In this document: one piece after another, positions 1 through 10,879 of the stretch
Numbering within the stretch: position 1 is the stretch's first letter
Layout of the letters: each line of letters opens with the position of its first letter
DNA from: Cherax quadricarinatus
Lineage: Eukaryota; Arthropoda; Malacostraca; Decapoda; Parastacidae
Reading direction: 5' to 3'
Assembly: GCF_038502225.1 (NCBI RefSeq)
Contig: NC_091391.1
Span: 430,001 to 494,000, forward strand
DNA length: 64,000 nucleotides
Program-made: the position numbers and the translations under genes
Notes under the pieces: model-generated
What the model saw: the letters and a program-made list of their open reading frames with translations, nothing else
The model's database searches: none
What the model was told of the DNA's origin: nothing

Positions 1-88
1 TGAAGGTGAGTAAGATGAGGTGCTCATCTCAATTGAAATTAACCTTCAGCTAAGGTTTATTTTAACATTTTTTGTCATTTTATTTAAT

Positions 89-156
89 GAGGCCTGGTCT
101 CAGACCAGGCCGTGGGGACGTTATTTTATTTATCTCCAGGTATACTCCAGGTATAC
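89..156 (+). repeat. SINE fragment (GGCCTGGTCTCAGACC family)
   Basis: The segment matches the 3' half of the copy at 25885-26065: the GCCTGGTCTCAGACC palindrome, a G-rich stretch, then CTCCAGGTATACTCCAGG. Other fragments lie at 29400-29455 and 61750-61808. It is a dispersed short repeat with no coding potential. Confidence 0.6.
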
Positions 157-182
157 ACGACTATATTAATGTAACATTAATA

Positions 183-292
183 TTTTGTGGTAATGGCTTA
201 ACAAAGTTCCTGGAGAGAAAAAAATTACCACAATAATTGCATTGTGTCCTTTTACCTAACATATTGTTGGTAATTCTACCGAAATATTAGTA
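183..292 (+). repeat. Relic of Penelope-like terminal repeat
   Basis: The stretch ending TTGGTAATTCTACCGAA resembles the sequence after the hairpin at 9779-9903 (GTCGGTAATTCTACC), including a preceding 'TTGCA(C)TTGTGT' string. It looks like a decayed terminal piece of the same element family. I see nothing else in 293-540 except AT-rich sequence. Confidence 0.4.
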
Positions 293-544
293 TTTTCTCG
301 TACTAGATAGGTTATAGAAAATTAGTTTGAATATATTTCTTTTAAATTCTTTGTTACAAGTACACAGTTTTCAACATTATCCATGTTTAAGTTTATAATG
401 CATAACTTAAATATATTTATTCACAAAATTTGCACTTATTCTTTATTATTTAAAATTATAGTGTTTATTTTTGCATATCCTCTTTAATTTTTGTCTGGGT
501 TGCTTCACAAGTAATGCTTCAGTACTGGCTTAAATACCATTTCT

Positions 545-845
545 TAACTCTTTCAGGGTTGGATCCCCTGATCTGAGAATTGCTCTCAGGGTCGAGGAAT
601 TCTCAAAAAAAAAAAAAACTTTTTTCTAATGAAATGACAGAATCTTTACCAAAAGGTAATGAAACCAAAAGTATGAAATTTGATGGAAAGCTTACGGAAT
701 TACGCTCTTGCAAAGTTAGTGGTCTCGGTGATATTTACGCATCAGCAATTTCACTCACTTGGATTCCTATTTTAGGCCAATTCCATTGTTCCACTCAACC
801 TAACTCGTAGCTATTTCACTAATATTCCTATCGATTTGAATAGAG
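545..845 (+). mobile_element. Diverged fragment of TTAA-type (piggyBac-like) element
   Basis: From about 600 to 840 the sequence aligns by eye with 58755-58990 of the intact 1,073-bp element: an A-run, then conserved strings for a poly-T/ATGAAATGA block, the AAATTTGATGGAAA block, and CCATTGTTCCA. The left end (TTAACTCTTTCAGGG) resembles but does not equal the intact terminus, so this is an older or sister subfamily. A 76-codon ORF at 580-810 is incidental. Confidence 0.6.
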
Positions 846-876
846 AAAGTCTCCAATTTACCTATTTAAACTGTAA

Positions 877-1208
877 CTAGAGAGTTGATGGAATATGTGG
901 AAGATGGTGAGGAAGGGAGATGTTATTGTGTATCGCCTTCCGTAAAAACAGCAGGTAACTGTGCTTCTGGGGTTCTTTCTCTTTTCTAGCTCTGTTTTCT
1001 CTCATTAGGGTCTCTCTCATTAGAAACCTGTCTAATGTAATTTGCTTTTGCCTGCATTTTGAAATGTTTCTGAAGTGAGACATAACGTTGTCATTAAGCA
1101 GGTTTATAACACGATTTGCTACAGCTTTGTCTGGGTGATATTTTTTAAGAAAACTTTGCACTTTCCCCCCATTTTACACACATTTCTTTTTTAAGAGCAG
1201 TAGGGACA
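877..1208 (-). pseudogene. C-terminal part of older Tigger-like transposase, left of the nested insertion
   Basis: On the minus strand the translation contains FLKKYHPDKAVANRV and VMSHFRN, matching the C-terminal region of the intact transposase at 1485-3284 (FFDENHPHTAIASRAGD, VVNHFRQ). It is followed directly by the TA-flanked young element at 1211-3548, and the homology resumes at 3551. It is the 3' piece of one older element split by the younger one. Low identity and stops indicate long inactivity. Confidence 0.75.
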
Positions 1209-1210
1209 TA

Positions 1211-3548
1211 CAGTGGACCCCCGCATAGCGAACTTAATCCGTGCAAGAGGGCTGGTCGTTATGCGAAATGTTCGCTATGCGAATTAATTTTCCCCATAAG
1301 AAATAATGGAAATAAAATTAATCCGTGCAAGACACCCAAAAGTATGAAAAAAAAATTTTTTTACCACAAAAAAATGTTAATTTTAGTACACACAAACTGA
1401 AAAAGGCATGCACAATTACATGACACTTACTTTTATTGAAGATCTGGTGATGATTGATGGGATGGGAGGAGGGGAGAGAGAGTGTTAGTGTTTAGAAGGG
1501 GAATCCCCTTCCATTAGGACTTGAGGTAGCAAGTCCTTTTCTGGGGTTACTTCCCTTCTTCTTTTAATGCCACTAGGACCAGCTTCAGAGTCACTGGACT
1601 TCTTTCGCACAACATATCTGTCCATAGTGGCCTGTACCTCTCGTTCCTTTATGATTTGTCTAAAGTGGTTCACAACAGTGTCATTGTAACAGTCACCAGC
1701 ACGGCTTGCAATAGCTGTGTGAGGGTGATTTTCATCAAAAAAGGTTTGCACTTCAAGCCATTTTGCACACATTTCCTTAATCTTTGAAGTAGGCAATTCC
1801 TTCAATTTCTCTCTCCCCTCCTTTGAACCAGTTTCCCCAGGTCTGGCCTCTTGCTCTTGAAGTTGATCTATCAGCTCATCAGTGGTTAGTTCTTCATTGT
1901 CCTCCTCCACCAACTCTTCCACATCCTCCCCACTAACCTCCAACCCCAAGGACTTCCCCAATTCCACAATTGATTCCTCAACTGGTATACTACTCCTCTC
2001 AGGGTTAGCCTCAAACCCTTCAAAATCCCTTTTGTCTACACATTCTGGCCACAGTTTCTTCCAAGCAGAGTTCAAGGTTCTCTTAGTCACTCCCTCCCAA
2101 GCCTTACCTATAAGGTTTACACAACTGAGGATATTAAAGTGATCCTTCCAAAACTCTTTTAGAGTCAATCCAGTGTCTGTGGTCACTTCAAAGCACTTTT
2201 GAAACAGAGCTTTTGTGTACAGTTTCTTGAAGTTGGAAATGACCTGCTGGTCCATGGGCTGCAGGAGAGGAGTGGTATTAGGAGGCAAAAACTTCACCTT
2301 AATGAAGCTCATGTCCCCATAAAGTCGCTCTGCCACGTCTGTAGGATGACCAGGGGCATTGTCTAACACCAGGAGGCACTTAAGGTCTAATTTCTTTTCA
2401 GTTAGGTAATCTTTCACATTGGGGGCAAATGCATGGTGTAACCAGTTATAGAAAAATTCCCTAGTGACCCATGCCTTACTGTTTGCCCTCCACAGCACAC
2501 ACAAATTATCCTTGAGGACATTCTTTTGCCTGAACGCTCTGGGAGTTTCAGAGTGATACACTAATAAAGGCTTCACTTTGCAATCACCACTAGCATTGGC
2601 ACACATCAACAAAGTAAGCCTGTCTTTCATAGGCTTATGTCCTGGGAGTGCCTTTTCCTCCTGAGTAATGTAGGTCCTGCTTGGCATTTTCTTCCAGAAC
2701 AGGCCTGTTTCATCACAATTAAACACTTGTTCAGGTTCCAGTCCTTCAGTTTCTATGTACTCCTTGAATTCATGCACATATTTTTCAGCCGCTTTGTGGT
2801 CCGAACTGGCAGCCTCACCATGCCGTATCACACTATGGATGCCACTACGCTTCTTAAATCTCTCAAACCAACCTTTGCTGGCCTTAAATTCACTCACATC
2901 ATCACTAGTTGCAGGCATTTTTTTAATTAAATCGTCATGCAACTTCCTAGCCTTTTCACATATGATCGCTTGAGAGACGCTATCTCCTGCTAGCTGTTTT
3001 TCATTTATCCACACCAATAAGAGTCTCTCAACATCTTCCATCACTTGCGATCTTTGTTTCGAAAACACAGTTAAACCTTTGGCAACAACAGCTTCCTTGA
3101 TTGCCGTTTTCTTGCCCACAATAGAAGCGATGGTTGATTTTGGTTTCTTGTACAACCTGACCAGGTCGGTGATACGTACTCCACTTTCATACTTATCAAT
3201 GATCTCTTTCTTAATTTCAATGGGTATTCTTACCCTTTGAGGTGTAGGGTTGGCACTAGAAGCTTTCTTGGGGCCCATGGTCACTTATTTTCCACAAACA
3301 GCACCGAAAACACTGTAATAATACGAAATATTCCGAGTGTATGCTTGAATGTTACCGCGGAGGCTGCCTGGTAAACAATGGGACGGGCGGCACATGTGAG
3401 GCTGGCTGAGGGCGCACATTGGACGCGTCTCGGACGAAGGTCGCTGAGCGGGTTTTTGTCAACTATGCGGGGCAAAATTTTAGCGAACAAAGCATTCGCT
3501 ATGCGGATTGTTCGCTATGCAAGGCGTTCGCTATGCGGGGGTCCACTG
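1211..3548 (-). mobile_element. Young Tigger/pogo-type DNA transposon, complete, TA target
   Basis: The ends are inverted repeats: CAGTGGACCCCCGCATAGCG on the left and its complement ending GGGGGTCCACTG on the right. Each end is flanked by TA at 1209-1210 and 3549-3550, as expected of Tc1/mariner-superfamily integration. 'GTTCGCTATGCG' sub-repeats occur inside both ends. The 2,338-bp body carries one uninterrupted transposase gene. It is inserted in an older, related Tigger element (877-1208 plus 3551-5500). The intact ORF and well-matched termini suggest recent mobility. Confidence 0.93.
1485..3284 (-). CDS. Tigger/pogo-family transposase (CENP-B-like DDE)
   Basis: The 599-aa reading frame is uninterrupted. 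Residues about 18-60 form a psq-type helix-turn-helix (IPIEIKKEIIDKYESG, then KKPKSTIASI). Residues about 75-150 correspond to the CENP-B-type DNA-binding domain (GWFERFKKRSGI). The DDE catalytic region follows: FNCDETG (D191), LLVLDNAPGH (D308) and LLQPMDQQVI (D345), giving 36 residues between the last two acidic positions. The C-terminus is acidic, then basic. The protein would bind the terminal repeats and carry out cut-and-paste transposition in the nucleus. An in-frame methionine two codons downstream of the first is an alternative start. The family assignment is secure from motifs; the exact Tigger subfamily is not determined. Confidence 0.93.
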   Translation of the reverse strand: MTMGPKKASSANPTPQRVRIPIEIKKEIIDKYESGVRITDLVRLYKKPKSTIASIVGKKTAIKEAVVAKGLTVFSKQRSQVMEDVERLLLVWINEKQLAGDSVSQAIICEKARKLHDDLIKKMPATSDDVSEFKASKGWFERFKKRSGIHSVIRHGEAASSDHKAAEKYVHEFKEYIETEGLEPEQVFNCDETGLFWKKMPSRTYITQEEKALPGHKPMKDRLTLLMCANASGDCKVKPLLVYHSETPRAFRQKNVLKDNLCVLWRANSKAWVTREFFYNWLHHAFAPNVKDYLTEKKLDLKCLLVLDNAPGHPTDVAERLYGDMSFIKVKFLPPNTTPLLQPMDQQVISNFKKLYTKALFQKCFEVTTDTGLTLKEFWKDHFNILSCVNLIGKAWEGVTKRTLNSAWKKLWPECVDKRDFEGFEANPERSSIPVEESIVELGKSLGLEVSGEDVEELVEEDNEELTTDELIDQLQEQEARPGETGSKEGREKLKELPTSKIKEMCAKWLEVQTFFDENHPHTAIASRAGDCYNDTVVNHFRQIIKEREVQATMDRYVVRKKSSDSEAGPSGIKRRREVTPEKDLLPQVLMEGDSPSKH

Positions 3549-3550
3549 TA

Positions 3551-5500
3551 CTCCCTTCCCTCTACCACCTCTGAAGAAATTTCCTCAACTACTGTATATT
3601 ACTGCACCCTCTGAAGGTCCTGCAGTTCTTCTGTGGTAAGCTATGCTTCATGCTCCTCCACTAACTCCACCACAGCATCATCACTGACCTGCAAACCCAT
3701 GGACTTGCCGAGAGAGAGAATATCCTCCATAACAGTCTAAAATTCTTCAAAGTTACTTTCTGCCACAGCAGCTGGCCATAATTTCCACCAGGCAGAGTTC
3801 ATGGTCCTATAAGAGACTTTTTCCCCAGGCTTTGTCTATGAGGCTTAAACAGAGAAGGATGTTAAAATGGTTCTGCCAGAATTCTCAGAGGGTCAACTCG
3901 ATATCAGATGTCACTTCAAAGTACCTCTGGAATAGTGCTTTTGTTTAGAGTTTCATGAAATTAGAGATCACCTGCTGGCTCATGGGCTGGATGAGTGGAG
4001 TTGCATTAGGGGGAAAGAACTTCACTGTTATGAAGTTAAACTCCTCCAGCAACTCAGCCTCCAACCCTGGAGGATGAGCAGGAACACTGTTCATAACAAG
4101 AAGGGCTTTCAGGGCCAAACACTTCATTGACCCATTCAATAAAAAATTTCCTGGTTACCCAAGCTTTACTGTTAACCCTCCGCATCACATTTAATTTACT
4201 TTTCATAACGTTATTTTTCTTAAAAACCGTCAGGTTCTCTGAGTGATAGACAAGCAAAGGCTTCACTTTTAAATCACCACTTGCATTCCCGCACAACAAA
4301 AGAGTTAGTCTGTTCTTCGTTGGCTTGTGTCCTTGCAATGACTTCTCCTGTTGAGTGATATAAATGCTGTTTGGCATTTTTTTCCAAAATAACCTGTCTC
4401 GTCACAACTGAACACTTGTTGGGGAATAAAACCCTCAGCCTCTACATAGTCACTAAACTCATTGACGTATTTCTCAGGAGCATTTTTGTCAGAACTATCA
4501 GTCTCCCTGTGCTTCACTACACAGTGTATGCCACTTCTCTTCTTTAATTTCTCAAACCACCCATGACTGTTATTGAACACTTTACTACCTGTATCAGCAT
4601 TCATTCCAGGAGTGTTTTTAAGAGATCAGAGTGCAGATGTTTTGCTTTTTTGCAAATAAAGGTCTCGGAAACTATCACTGACTAACTTTTTTATTGATCC
4701 AAATCAACAATTTCTCAACCTCTTCAATTGTTTGTGGTCTTTGTTTCATAACCGCTTTCACTCCTTTTGCAACATCAGTCTGTTTAATGGTCTCTATTTT
4801 TTAGTATCGTAGAGATAGTAAATTCCGCCTTACGAAACTCGGTAGAAAGATCAGACATGCGGGCACCACTTTCATATTTTGCTATGAGTTCTTTTTTCAT
4901 CTCCATTGAGACTAGTCATGTTGACGGCAGTGAGGGGACTTGAGCTAGAGTTCGTCACGGCTATGCTAGCTGGAGATTCGTCTGTAAAAACTTGCATTTG
5001 TGGTCACAGTGGTGGCCTATGCTAACCTTCCTATGGTGTAGAAATATACCTAGTTGGACGAATCTTATTGTGGCTAGCTGGTCGAGTGGCTAACGCGAAG
5101 GTCTGGAGTTTTGAGACTCTCTGACCGCGGGTTCAATCCCGCCTGTGGTATGGTTTGTTTGCAATCGTGCCATTACGATTTCGTGAGTCTAGCCAATTTT
5201 TTTTGGGTTTACTGTTATCACTAATCTTCTTAGGCCCCGTGGAGACTTACTTATACAAATAACATAAAAAAAACGCCAAAAAATGCGACAAAACGAAATG
5301 GTAGTTTACAGCAAGGTTCAGCGGAGTTTTGTACTGAGCAGCAGCTGCGGGGAGACTGTTGCACATGTTCTGGCAGATCGTGTTTGTTTGGTTGAGTGCT
5401 GAGCAAATGGTCGACTACAGAGCGACTTTTTTACCGAACAAAGAGTGTGAGCACTGAACTGTTAGAGTAGGGAGCTGTTCGAGTACTGAGGTTCCACTGT
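3551..5500 (-). pseudogene. Older Tigger-like element, N-terminal and catalytic parts, broken
   Basis: On the minus strand, translated pieces match the intact transposase. One at 4305-4604 has WFEKLKKRSGIHCVV and FSCDETGYFGKK; one at 4054-4377 has KPLLVYHSE; one at 3945-4139 has FFPPNATPLIQPMSQQVI. The pieces are in different frames and one position reads PMSQQ where an aspartate is expected, so the gene is dead. A GPKKIS-like N-terminus lies near 5235, and the terminal repeat (GAGGTTCCACTG) ends near 5498. A tRNA-derived SINE (4975-5200) separates the N-terminal tip from the rest. Confidence 0.8.
4975..5200 (+). mobile_element. tRNA-derived SINE (copy 1)
   Basis: A tRNA-like head has an A-box-like TGGCTAGCTGGTCGAGTGG and a B box GGGTTCAATCC. 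A longer-than-usual spacer suggests a class II (long variable arm) tRNA ancestor. The 3' body contains TGGTATGGTTTGTTTGCA and ATTACGATTTCGTGAGTC, shared with the copy at 54190-54475. The upstream part (CTTGCATTTGTGGTCACAG) is found in inverted position in that copy. It sits inside the old Tigger element. A functional tRNA is unlikely because the acceptor stem does not close. Confidence 0.7.
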
Positions 5501-5530
5501 ATATATTTCTGTGATCCAAGTTTAGGAATA

Positions 5531-6613
5531 CAGTGGAACCTCAAAAATTGAACGTATCACATATCTTACGTTTCAAAAATAGGACCATTTTTTTGGACAA
5601 ACTGTGTCCCTATTATCGAACGCGCCCCTATTTTCGGACCGCCGGGTACAGGACCTGTCTGTCGGCCCGCTCTGTCCGCGTCCCCGCGCAGGCGCCTTGA
5701 GCAGTCTAGCTTTGTTTATGCTTGAGTGAACACTAACCTGCGCTCTCATTCATGCATTTTACGATTATTTCGTTGTGTTTAGTGCTTGTGGGACTGTGAA
5801 ATAAGCTGCCATAGGCCCAAAGAAACTTGCTAGTGGTACCCCTGTGGTAAAGAAAGTGAGAAACACCATAGATGTGAAGAAGGAAATAATAAAGAAGTAT
5901 GAGAGTGATGTGAGACTTGTTAAGCTTGCCAGGATGTATGGGAAAAACAAGTCGACCATCAGTTCTATCCTGTCAAAGAAAGAACAAATCAAGGAAGCTG
6001 ATGTTGCGAAAGGTGTTAATATAGGGAGTGGATGAGGTGCCCTCTTCAAAGATTAAGGAGATTTGTGCCAAGTGGAATGATGTCCAAATGTTTGTGGAGA
6101 AGTACCACCCTGAGCAAGTTGAAACAAGCCATCTTTGCAACAAGTTCAGTGACAGAACCATGTCCCATTTTAGGGAAATGTTAAAGAGGCGCCAGAAACA
6201 GAGGACTCTAAAGCTGATCCCAGTGGCATTAAAAGACAGAGTAGGGAAGTAACCCCAGAGAGGGCTTTACCTGAAGTCCTCGTGGAGGGGGATTCTCCTT
6301 CCAAACACTAACCCCAACTCCCTCTCTCCTCCTCCCTATCTTCCAGATGCCATCACCAATCTTCAATAAAGGTAAGTAAAAATGTTATTTTATATGTATT
6401 ACTATACATAATTAAAAATATAGTATTTGTTGTATGTAAAACTGTAATTAATCTCTGTAAAATGTATTTTTTGTGTGAATATTTTTGGGTTTCTGGAACG
6501 GATTAATTGTATTTCCATTATTTCTTATGGGAAATATTGCTTCGAATTTCAGACTTTTCGAATTTAGAACTAGCTCCTGGAACGGATTAAGTTCGATTTT
6601 TGAGGTTCCACTG
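5531..6613 (+). mobile_element. Internally deleted Tigger-like transposon
   Basis: Termini CAGTGGAACCTCAAAAATTG and its complement (TTTTTGAGGTTCCACTG) are flanked by TA at 5529-5530 and 6614-6615. The interior encodes the psq helix-turn-helix (KKEIIKKYESDVRLVKLAR, near 5873-5930). It then jumps directly to the transposase C-terminus (EICAKWNDVQMFVEKYHPEQ, near 6059-6118). The whole CENP-B and DDE region is missing. The element is non-autonomous and needs transposase in trans. Confidence 0.85.
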
Positions 6614-6615
6614 TA

Positions 6616-7680
6616 GCAGTCTGTTGTAAATCATATTAATTATCTGGCAATTAGGTATTTGGCATTTAACATTATCTGACAATGTTGTTGAAGCCATCAT
6701 CAAAATATTGCACCAAAAACTAACTTCGAAAAAAGACACCTCGTATAGTTGAAAATTTGGCTCTCTCCTCCCTGAGAACTCCAGGTATTGTGCTATTATT
6801 CTGGCCAGTCTAGCTCTGTACACCGGCCTGGTATTGTTTGTCACTAGGACTCTGTAACAGTCAACAGTTATCGTCACTTTTTTTTTTTTTTAACAGGCCA
6901 CTTTCCACCAAGGCGGGGAGACCCGAAAAAAAAAATGACATTTTTATCATTGCTCCCTCATTGTGAAGGCTATTATTTGTGCATGTAGTAGATCTTGTAT
7001 GTTCCTTTAAAAGTGAAGACGTATTCCAGGTGTTTTAATTACATGGCTCATAAATTGTCAGAATGGGTCATCGTTATTGTTCAGAGTTGAAGCCATGAAA
7101 GATATTAATTTTGATGGGGATGAATGTGAGGCAACCAGTGTCATGGCTCATTTACTGACTGATAAAAATAATTCAAAGAGGTCTTGGCACGCACACACAC
7201 ACACACACACTCAGCTTGCTTACATGTCAACTTCGCAGTAAAAGGATGAGAAAGACCATGAAATGTCATTAATTGAAGTGCCACATGGGCTGAAACAGGT
7301 CCAGGGCCTTCAACATTTGAGGAATTTTTGCAAGATATTCAGAAGTTTTTCCTGACCTTGACATCAGTCGCATAAACTGTTGGTGTATGTTAACCTAAGC
7401 AGCCATACAGAAGAAGAACCCCCAAGGTACTTTCTCACTTCCAGAAAACTATTCAGGTTCTGTTGCAAGTGACTTTAGTAAGTTTAACTTGAGAGTACAT
7501 TTACTACGAGGAGAACAATTTTACACCACTTCGTGTATTCCCACATGAGGATAGGGAAATTCGGCTATTTTTTGTCTTGATCCACTTCCTCCCCAAACAC
7601 TGTCTTGTGAAGTACTTGACCCTCCTATTGCTAGAACATTTAGCTAATAAATAACAAAAAAAGGCACAATACCTTGACTG
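6616..7680. other. No gene recognised; LINE-tail relic
   Basis: The minus-strand reading of about 6885-6945 (TTCGGGTCTCCCCGCCTTGG...) resembles the 3' tail of the RTE-like LINE. A short CA microsatellite lies at 7191-7210. No ORF here has protein-family features. Confidence 0.4.
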
Positions 7681-7682
7681 GA

Positions 7683-7805
7683 ACGATACACAAATAACCT
7701 GCACATAGAAGGGAGAAGCTTATGACGACTTTGTAAATGGTCCTAGTCGGACCGAAACGTCATCATAAGCTCCTCTCTTCTATGTGTGGGTTATTTGTAT
7801 ATTTA
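7683..7805 (+). repeat. Penelope-like terminal hairpin with hammerhead-like motif
   Basis: Arms (AACCTGCACATAGAAGGGAG and its near complement ending ATGTGTGGGTTATTTGT) flank a small stem GGTCC-TAGTC-GGACC followed by GAAACG. Stem II followed by GAAA is the 3' half of a hammerhead core, but the 5' core here is decayed (TTTGTAA instead of CTGATGA). The string CGTCATCATAAGCTCCTCTC recurs at the 3' end of the Penelope-like element near 31520, which links the motif to that element. Confidence 0.6.
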
Positions 7806-9050
7806 GGTAATATTCCATTTAAATAATCCTTTGATAAGGAAGCCAATACTGAAGCTGTTAGTGATTTTCCTCAGAGGCTATAGAGTTTGTACCTAATATT
7901 TTTGTTATAAGCTACTGACAAGTTATTTTGTATATTTAGAGGTGAACTTCAGATTGCTTCACCAGATTTGCTTCAACCTTCAAACTGGGTTTGTATTACT
8001 GTTATGTATTACTGTATATGGCATTCTGCTATATTTTAACTTCCATATTAGTTGCATCTTGGAAACTGCTTTTGTCTACTGTCTGGCACTTGTTTATCAC
8101 AACATAATCAGAGTTGTTGTATGTGTAGTTTCCTGTACTTAATGGGATATTATTAAGTTTTACATTATCTTAAATGTAGGCCCTAGCAACTTTTTCATTC
8201 CGTGCATTCTACATTCTGCTAATTCATCTTCACAGTTCAGTGTTATTTCTTATTATTCCATAGAAAATATTCCACTAGTCATCAACATTTAAAAGTTTAG
8301 TCTTATTCCTAATGTCAGACTTAGTTTTGCATGAATTGATGTGCCTAATTTTGACTTTTTTACACAATTTCTACAAGAAATTGTATTTGTCAATATCCTA
8401 TAAAATTTAATATAAATTTTTGTTATAAATTGGCAGAAGACTTATGAGGACCTGGGAGCCTTTGGCTCCTATATCATTGTATCCTGTGCAGGTTTTCTAC
8501 TGAAGGTTTGTACACTATTATTACAAATTATATGTTTTGAACACTTCAGAAAGCTACTAGTTTTTATTGTATCCTATTATGAAATTTATACACAAAAACT
8601 TCGAGGTACATTATAATTTTTGTCAGTCTGTGGGCAGGCAAGTTTACATGCTGGGAAAACTTGAGCCTTCATGGATTCATTGAGCCTCACTGGGAAGTGC
8701 CCTCTTGTGTTTTAACTCAAAATGGGATGCTCAGATCTAACCCAACTGGATTGATTGGCTGTCCTTTCTTCAGAGACCTTATTCACTGGTCAAGCAATGT
8801 TTTGCAGGGAATTTAAAATCTTTGCTAAGGCTGCTAATAGCCCCTTGTCTTTCTCTGTAAACCAGTGCAGGGGGACAAAGAATATTTCCTTGTTACTGAA
8901 GTGGAGGTGAATTTTGACTGAGTCAGCCATTTTTTGCTAAAACAGGGCCACCCTTCCTTTTATCTATTAATTTAAGCCTGTAGAGGATTCTCCAATGTCT
9001 TCAACAGTAGGGGATATATGACCCTATTGTATTTAATTCTTTGCTTATTT
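7806..9050. other. No gene recognised
   Basis: AT-rich sequence with scattered short ORFs lacking family motifs. I see no repeats that recur elsewhere in the window. Confidence 0.3.
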
Positions 9051-9069
9051 TTTTTTTTCTGCATTTCAC

Positions 9070-9212
9070 AAGGTGACTAAAATGCCAGGAGCATGGGGCT
9101 AGTAACCCCTTCTCCTGTATATATTACTAAATGTAAAAAGAGAGACTTGTTTTTTCTTTTGGGCCACCCCACCTCAGTGGGATATGGCCACTGTGTTGAA
9201 AGAAAGATGATT
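9070..9212 (+). mobile_element. Short derivative of RTE-like LINE (3' part)
   Basis: The segment aligns with the 3' part of the short element at 27445-27899: GACTAAAATGCC, GGGGCTAGTAACCCCTTCTC, TTTTGGGCCACCCC and TGTTGAAAGAAAG in the same order. It is a truncated copy. Confidence 0.65.
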
Positions 9213-9559
9213 TATAATTATTTTTTTTTATTAAGAGGCAGTTTACTAATTGCTCTTATGCTGCCCAGTGAAATGTTTTCGTACAACTCCTACGAATCCT
9301 CAGAGCCTTCCATAATGTCCCTGGTCTTTCTCATTCTTATTACGACAATGTAATTTTTTGAATTGTTTGTTAATATAATAATGTAAAGGAAATTGAGGAC
9401 ATTTGATTTCTCTGTATTTTGTCATCTTTGGACAACGAAGATATTCCAAGTGCCGTACACTCAGAATTGTTAAAGTAGCCAAGTGATGCTAGCCTTGGTG
9501 GTGACAACAAAATTTTGTATTAATGCACACTGGACTTTTGCCCATTTACAAGTTTAGTA

Positions 9560-9762
9560 CAGTGGAGCCCCGCTTAATGATCACCTCCCAATGCGACCAC
9601 CTATGTAAGTGTATTTATGTAAGTGCGTTTGTACGTGTATGTTTGGGGGTCTGAAATGGACTAATCTACTTCACAATATTCCTTATGGGAACAAATTCGG
9701 TCAGTACTGGCACCTGAACATACTTCTGGAATGAAAAAATATCGTTAACCGGGGGTCCACTG
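9560..9762 (+). mobile_element. 203-bp MITE, Tc1/pogo type (TA target)
   Basis: Termini CAGTGGAGCCCCGCTTAATG and GTTAACCGGGGGTCCACTG are flanked by TA. The interior has GTATGTTTGGGGGTCTGAAA and ATTCCTTATGGGAACAAATT. Five further copies in the window have exactly the same length. Confidence 0.9.
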
Positions 9763-9778
9763 TACTTGTAAAGTAGGA

Positions 9779-9903
9779 CACAAGTGCAACTAATGTGACA
9801 TTTTATTATGGCAACGTTTCACTCTCCAGGAGCTTCATCAAGCTTGATAAAGCTCCTGGAGAGCGAAACGTTGCCATAATAAAATGTCACATTAGTTGCA
9901 CTT
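9779..9903. repeat. Near-perfect inverted repeat with hammerhead-like core (Penelope-like)
   Basis: The left arm (ACAAGTGCAACTAATGTGAC...) and right arm are complementary over about 58 bp around a TCATCAAGCTTGAT centre. On the + strand CTTGATAAAGCTC-CTGGA-GAGCGAAACG, and on the - strand CTTGATGAAGCTC..., give a short stem II followed by GAAACG. This resembles the minimal hammerheads found in Penelope-like terminal repeats, although the first core base is not canonical. The head-to-head arrangement suggests two terminal repeats meeting. Confidence 0.6.
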
Positions 9904-10879
9904 GTGTTCTTTCACTTTACATATTGTCGGTAATTCTACCAACTTTATTACAGGTTTAGTACTTGTTCATGAATATAATATTAATTTGCTGAATAAACCA
10001 AGTTTCCCAGGCCAGCAGGACATGACCTCCCTTTCCTTGAATTAAACCTGATTGCCATCCATTCTTTAGTCAGTGCACAATCCCTGTAGGTTAGTGTTTT
10101 TCCCTCTGAACACTACTTTGCTGAGTGATCTACAAGAAGTACCTGTATTTCTGTATCATATCCTCTTCAAGGGGGGCTCCTTGGCATGGTGAAGAGGCTC
10201 TTGGTCTGAGGAATTAGCCCTGTCGGTCTTCTTCCTCAGACCGAACCTAATTACCCCCCATTCTCCCCTCCTCTATCCCATCCTCCCCTTTTTCCATTCC
10301 TCCTCCTCACCCCTCCCTTTTGCCCTTCCTCTTTTTGGCCTTTGGGATTTCTCCCACAGGCGCGCTAGTTCCTAGGTAGGGGAAAGGACACCGGGGTCCA
10401 TCCCATTCCGTTGAGGTTCTTGGCGGTGGCGTAGTTTGCCGTGGAATCTGGATTGCCTGGGGATGTCCCGATCCCTCTCCGGTATCCCAGAGTAGCTTTG
10501 GGTGTCTTTCGGGCGACGGGTGTATCTCTGGAAGCCACCTTTCGGATTCCGGGGGTGGTGGCCGAAGGAGGTATGCTTTGTGGCGGATATCCGGCCGCCC
10601 TCTCTTTTGTCCACCGAGGTAGCTCGGCAGATGTGAGGTTGCTATCCTGGATTGCTGGTTTACTGGCATGAAGGGTAGGGTATGGCACGGGTTCCATGCT
10701 GCATCTGCGCTACTAGCGGTGCTGAAGTCCTCTTGGGCGCGGAGGGAAATTTCCGGCCCTTTCATTCCTCCTGGGAACTATTCCTCCCCGCTCCCCCCTT
10801 TTTTTATTCTTTTTTTTTTTATTTTTATTTTCTTTTCTTTTTTTTTCTTAAAAACAAAAAGCAAAGGAGTAACCTAACC

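Noticed and set aside
1882..2142. Plus-strand ORFs over the young Tigger transposase (also 2637-2973)
   Set aside because: Shadows of the intact transposase on the opposite strand.
5070..5150. A functional tRNA gene
   Set aside because: A- and B-box-like motifs are present, but the acceptor stem does not pair and the flanks are shared with other SINE copies; it is a SINE head.
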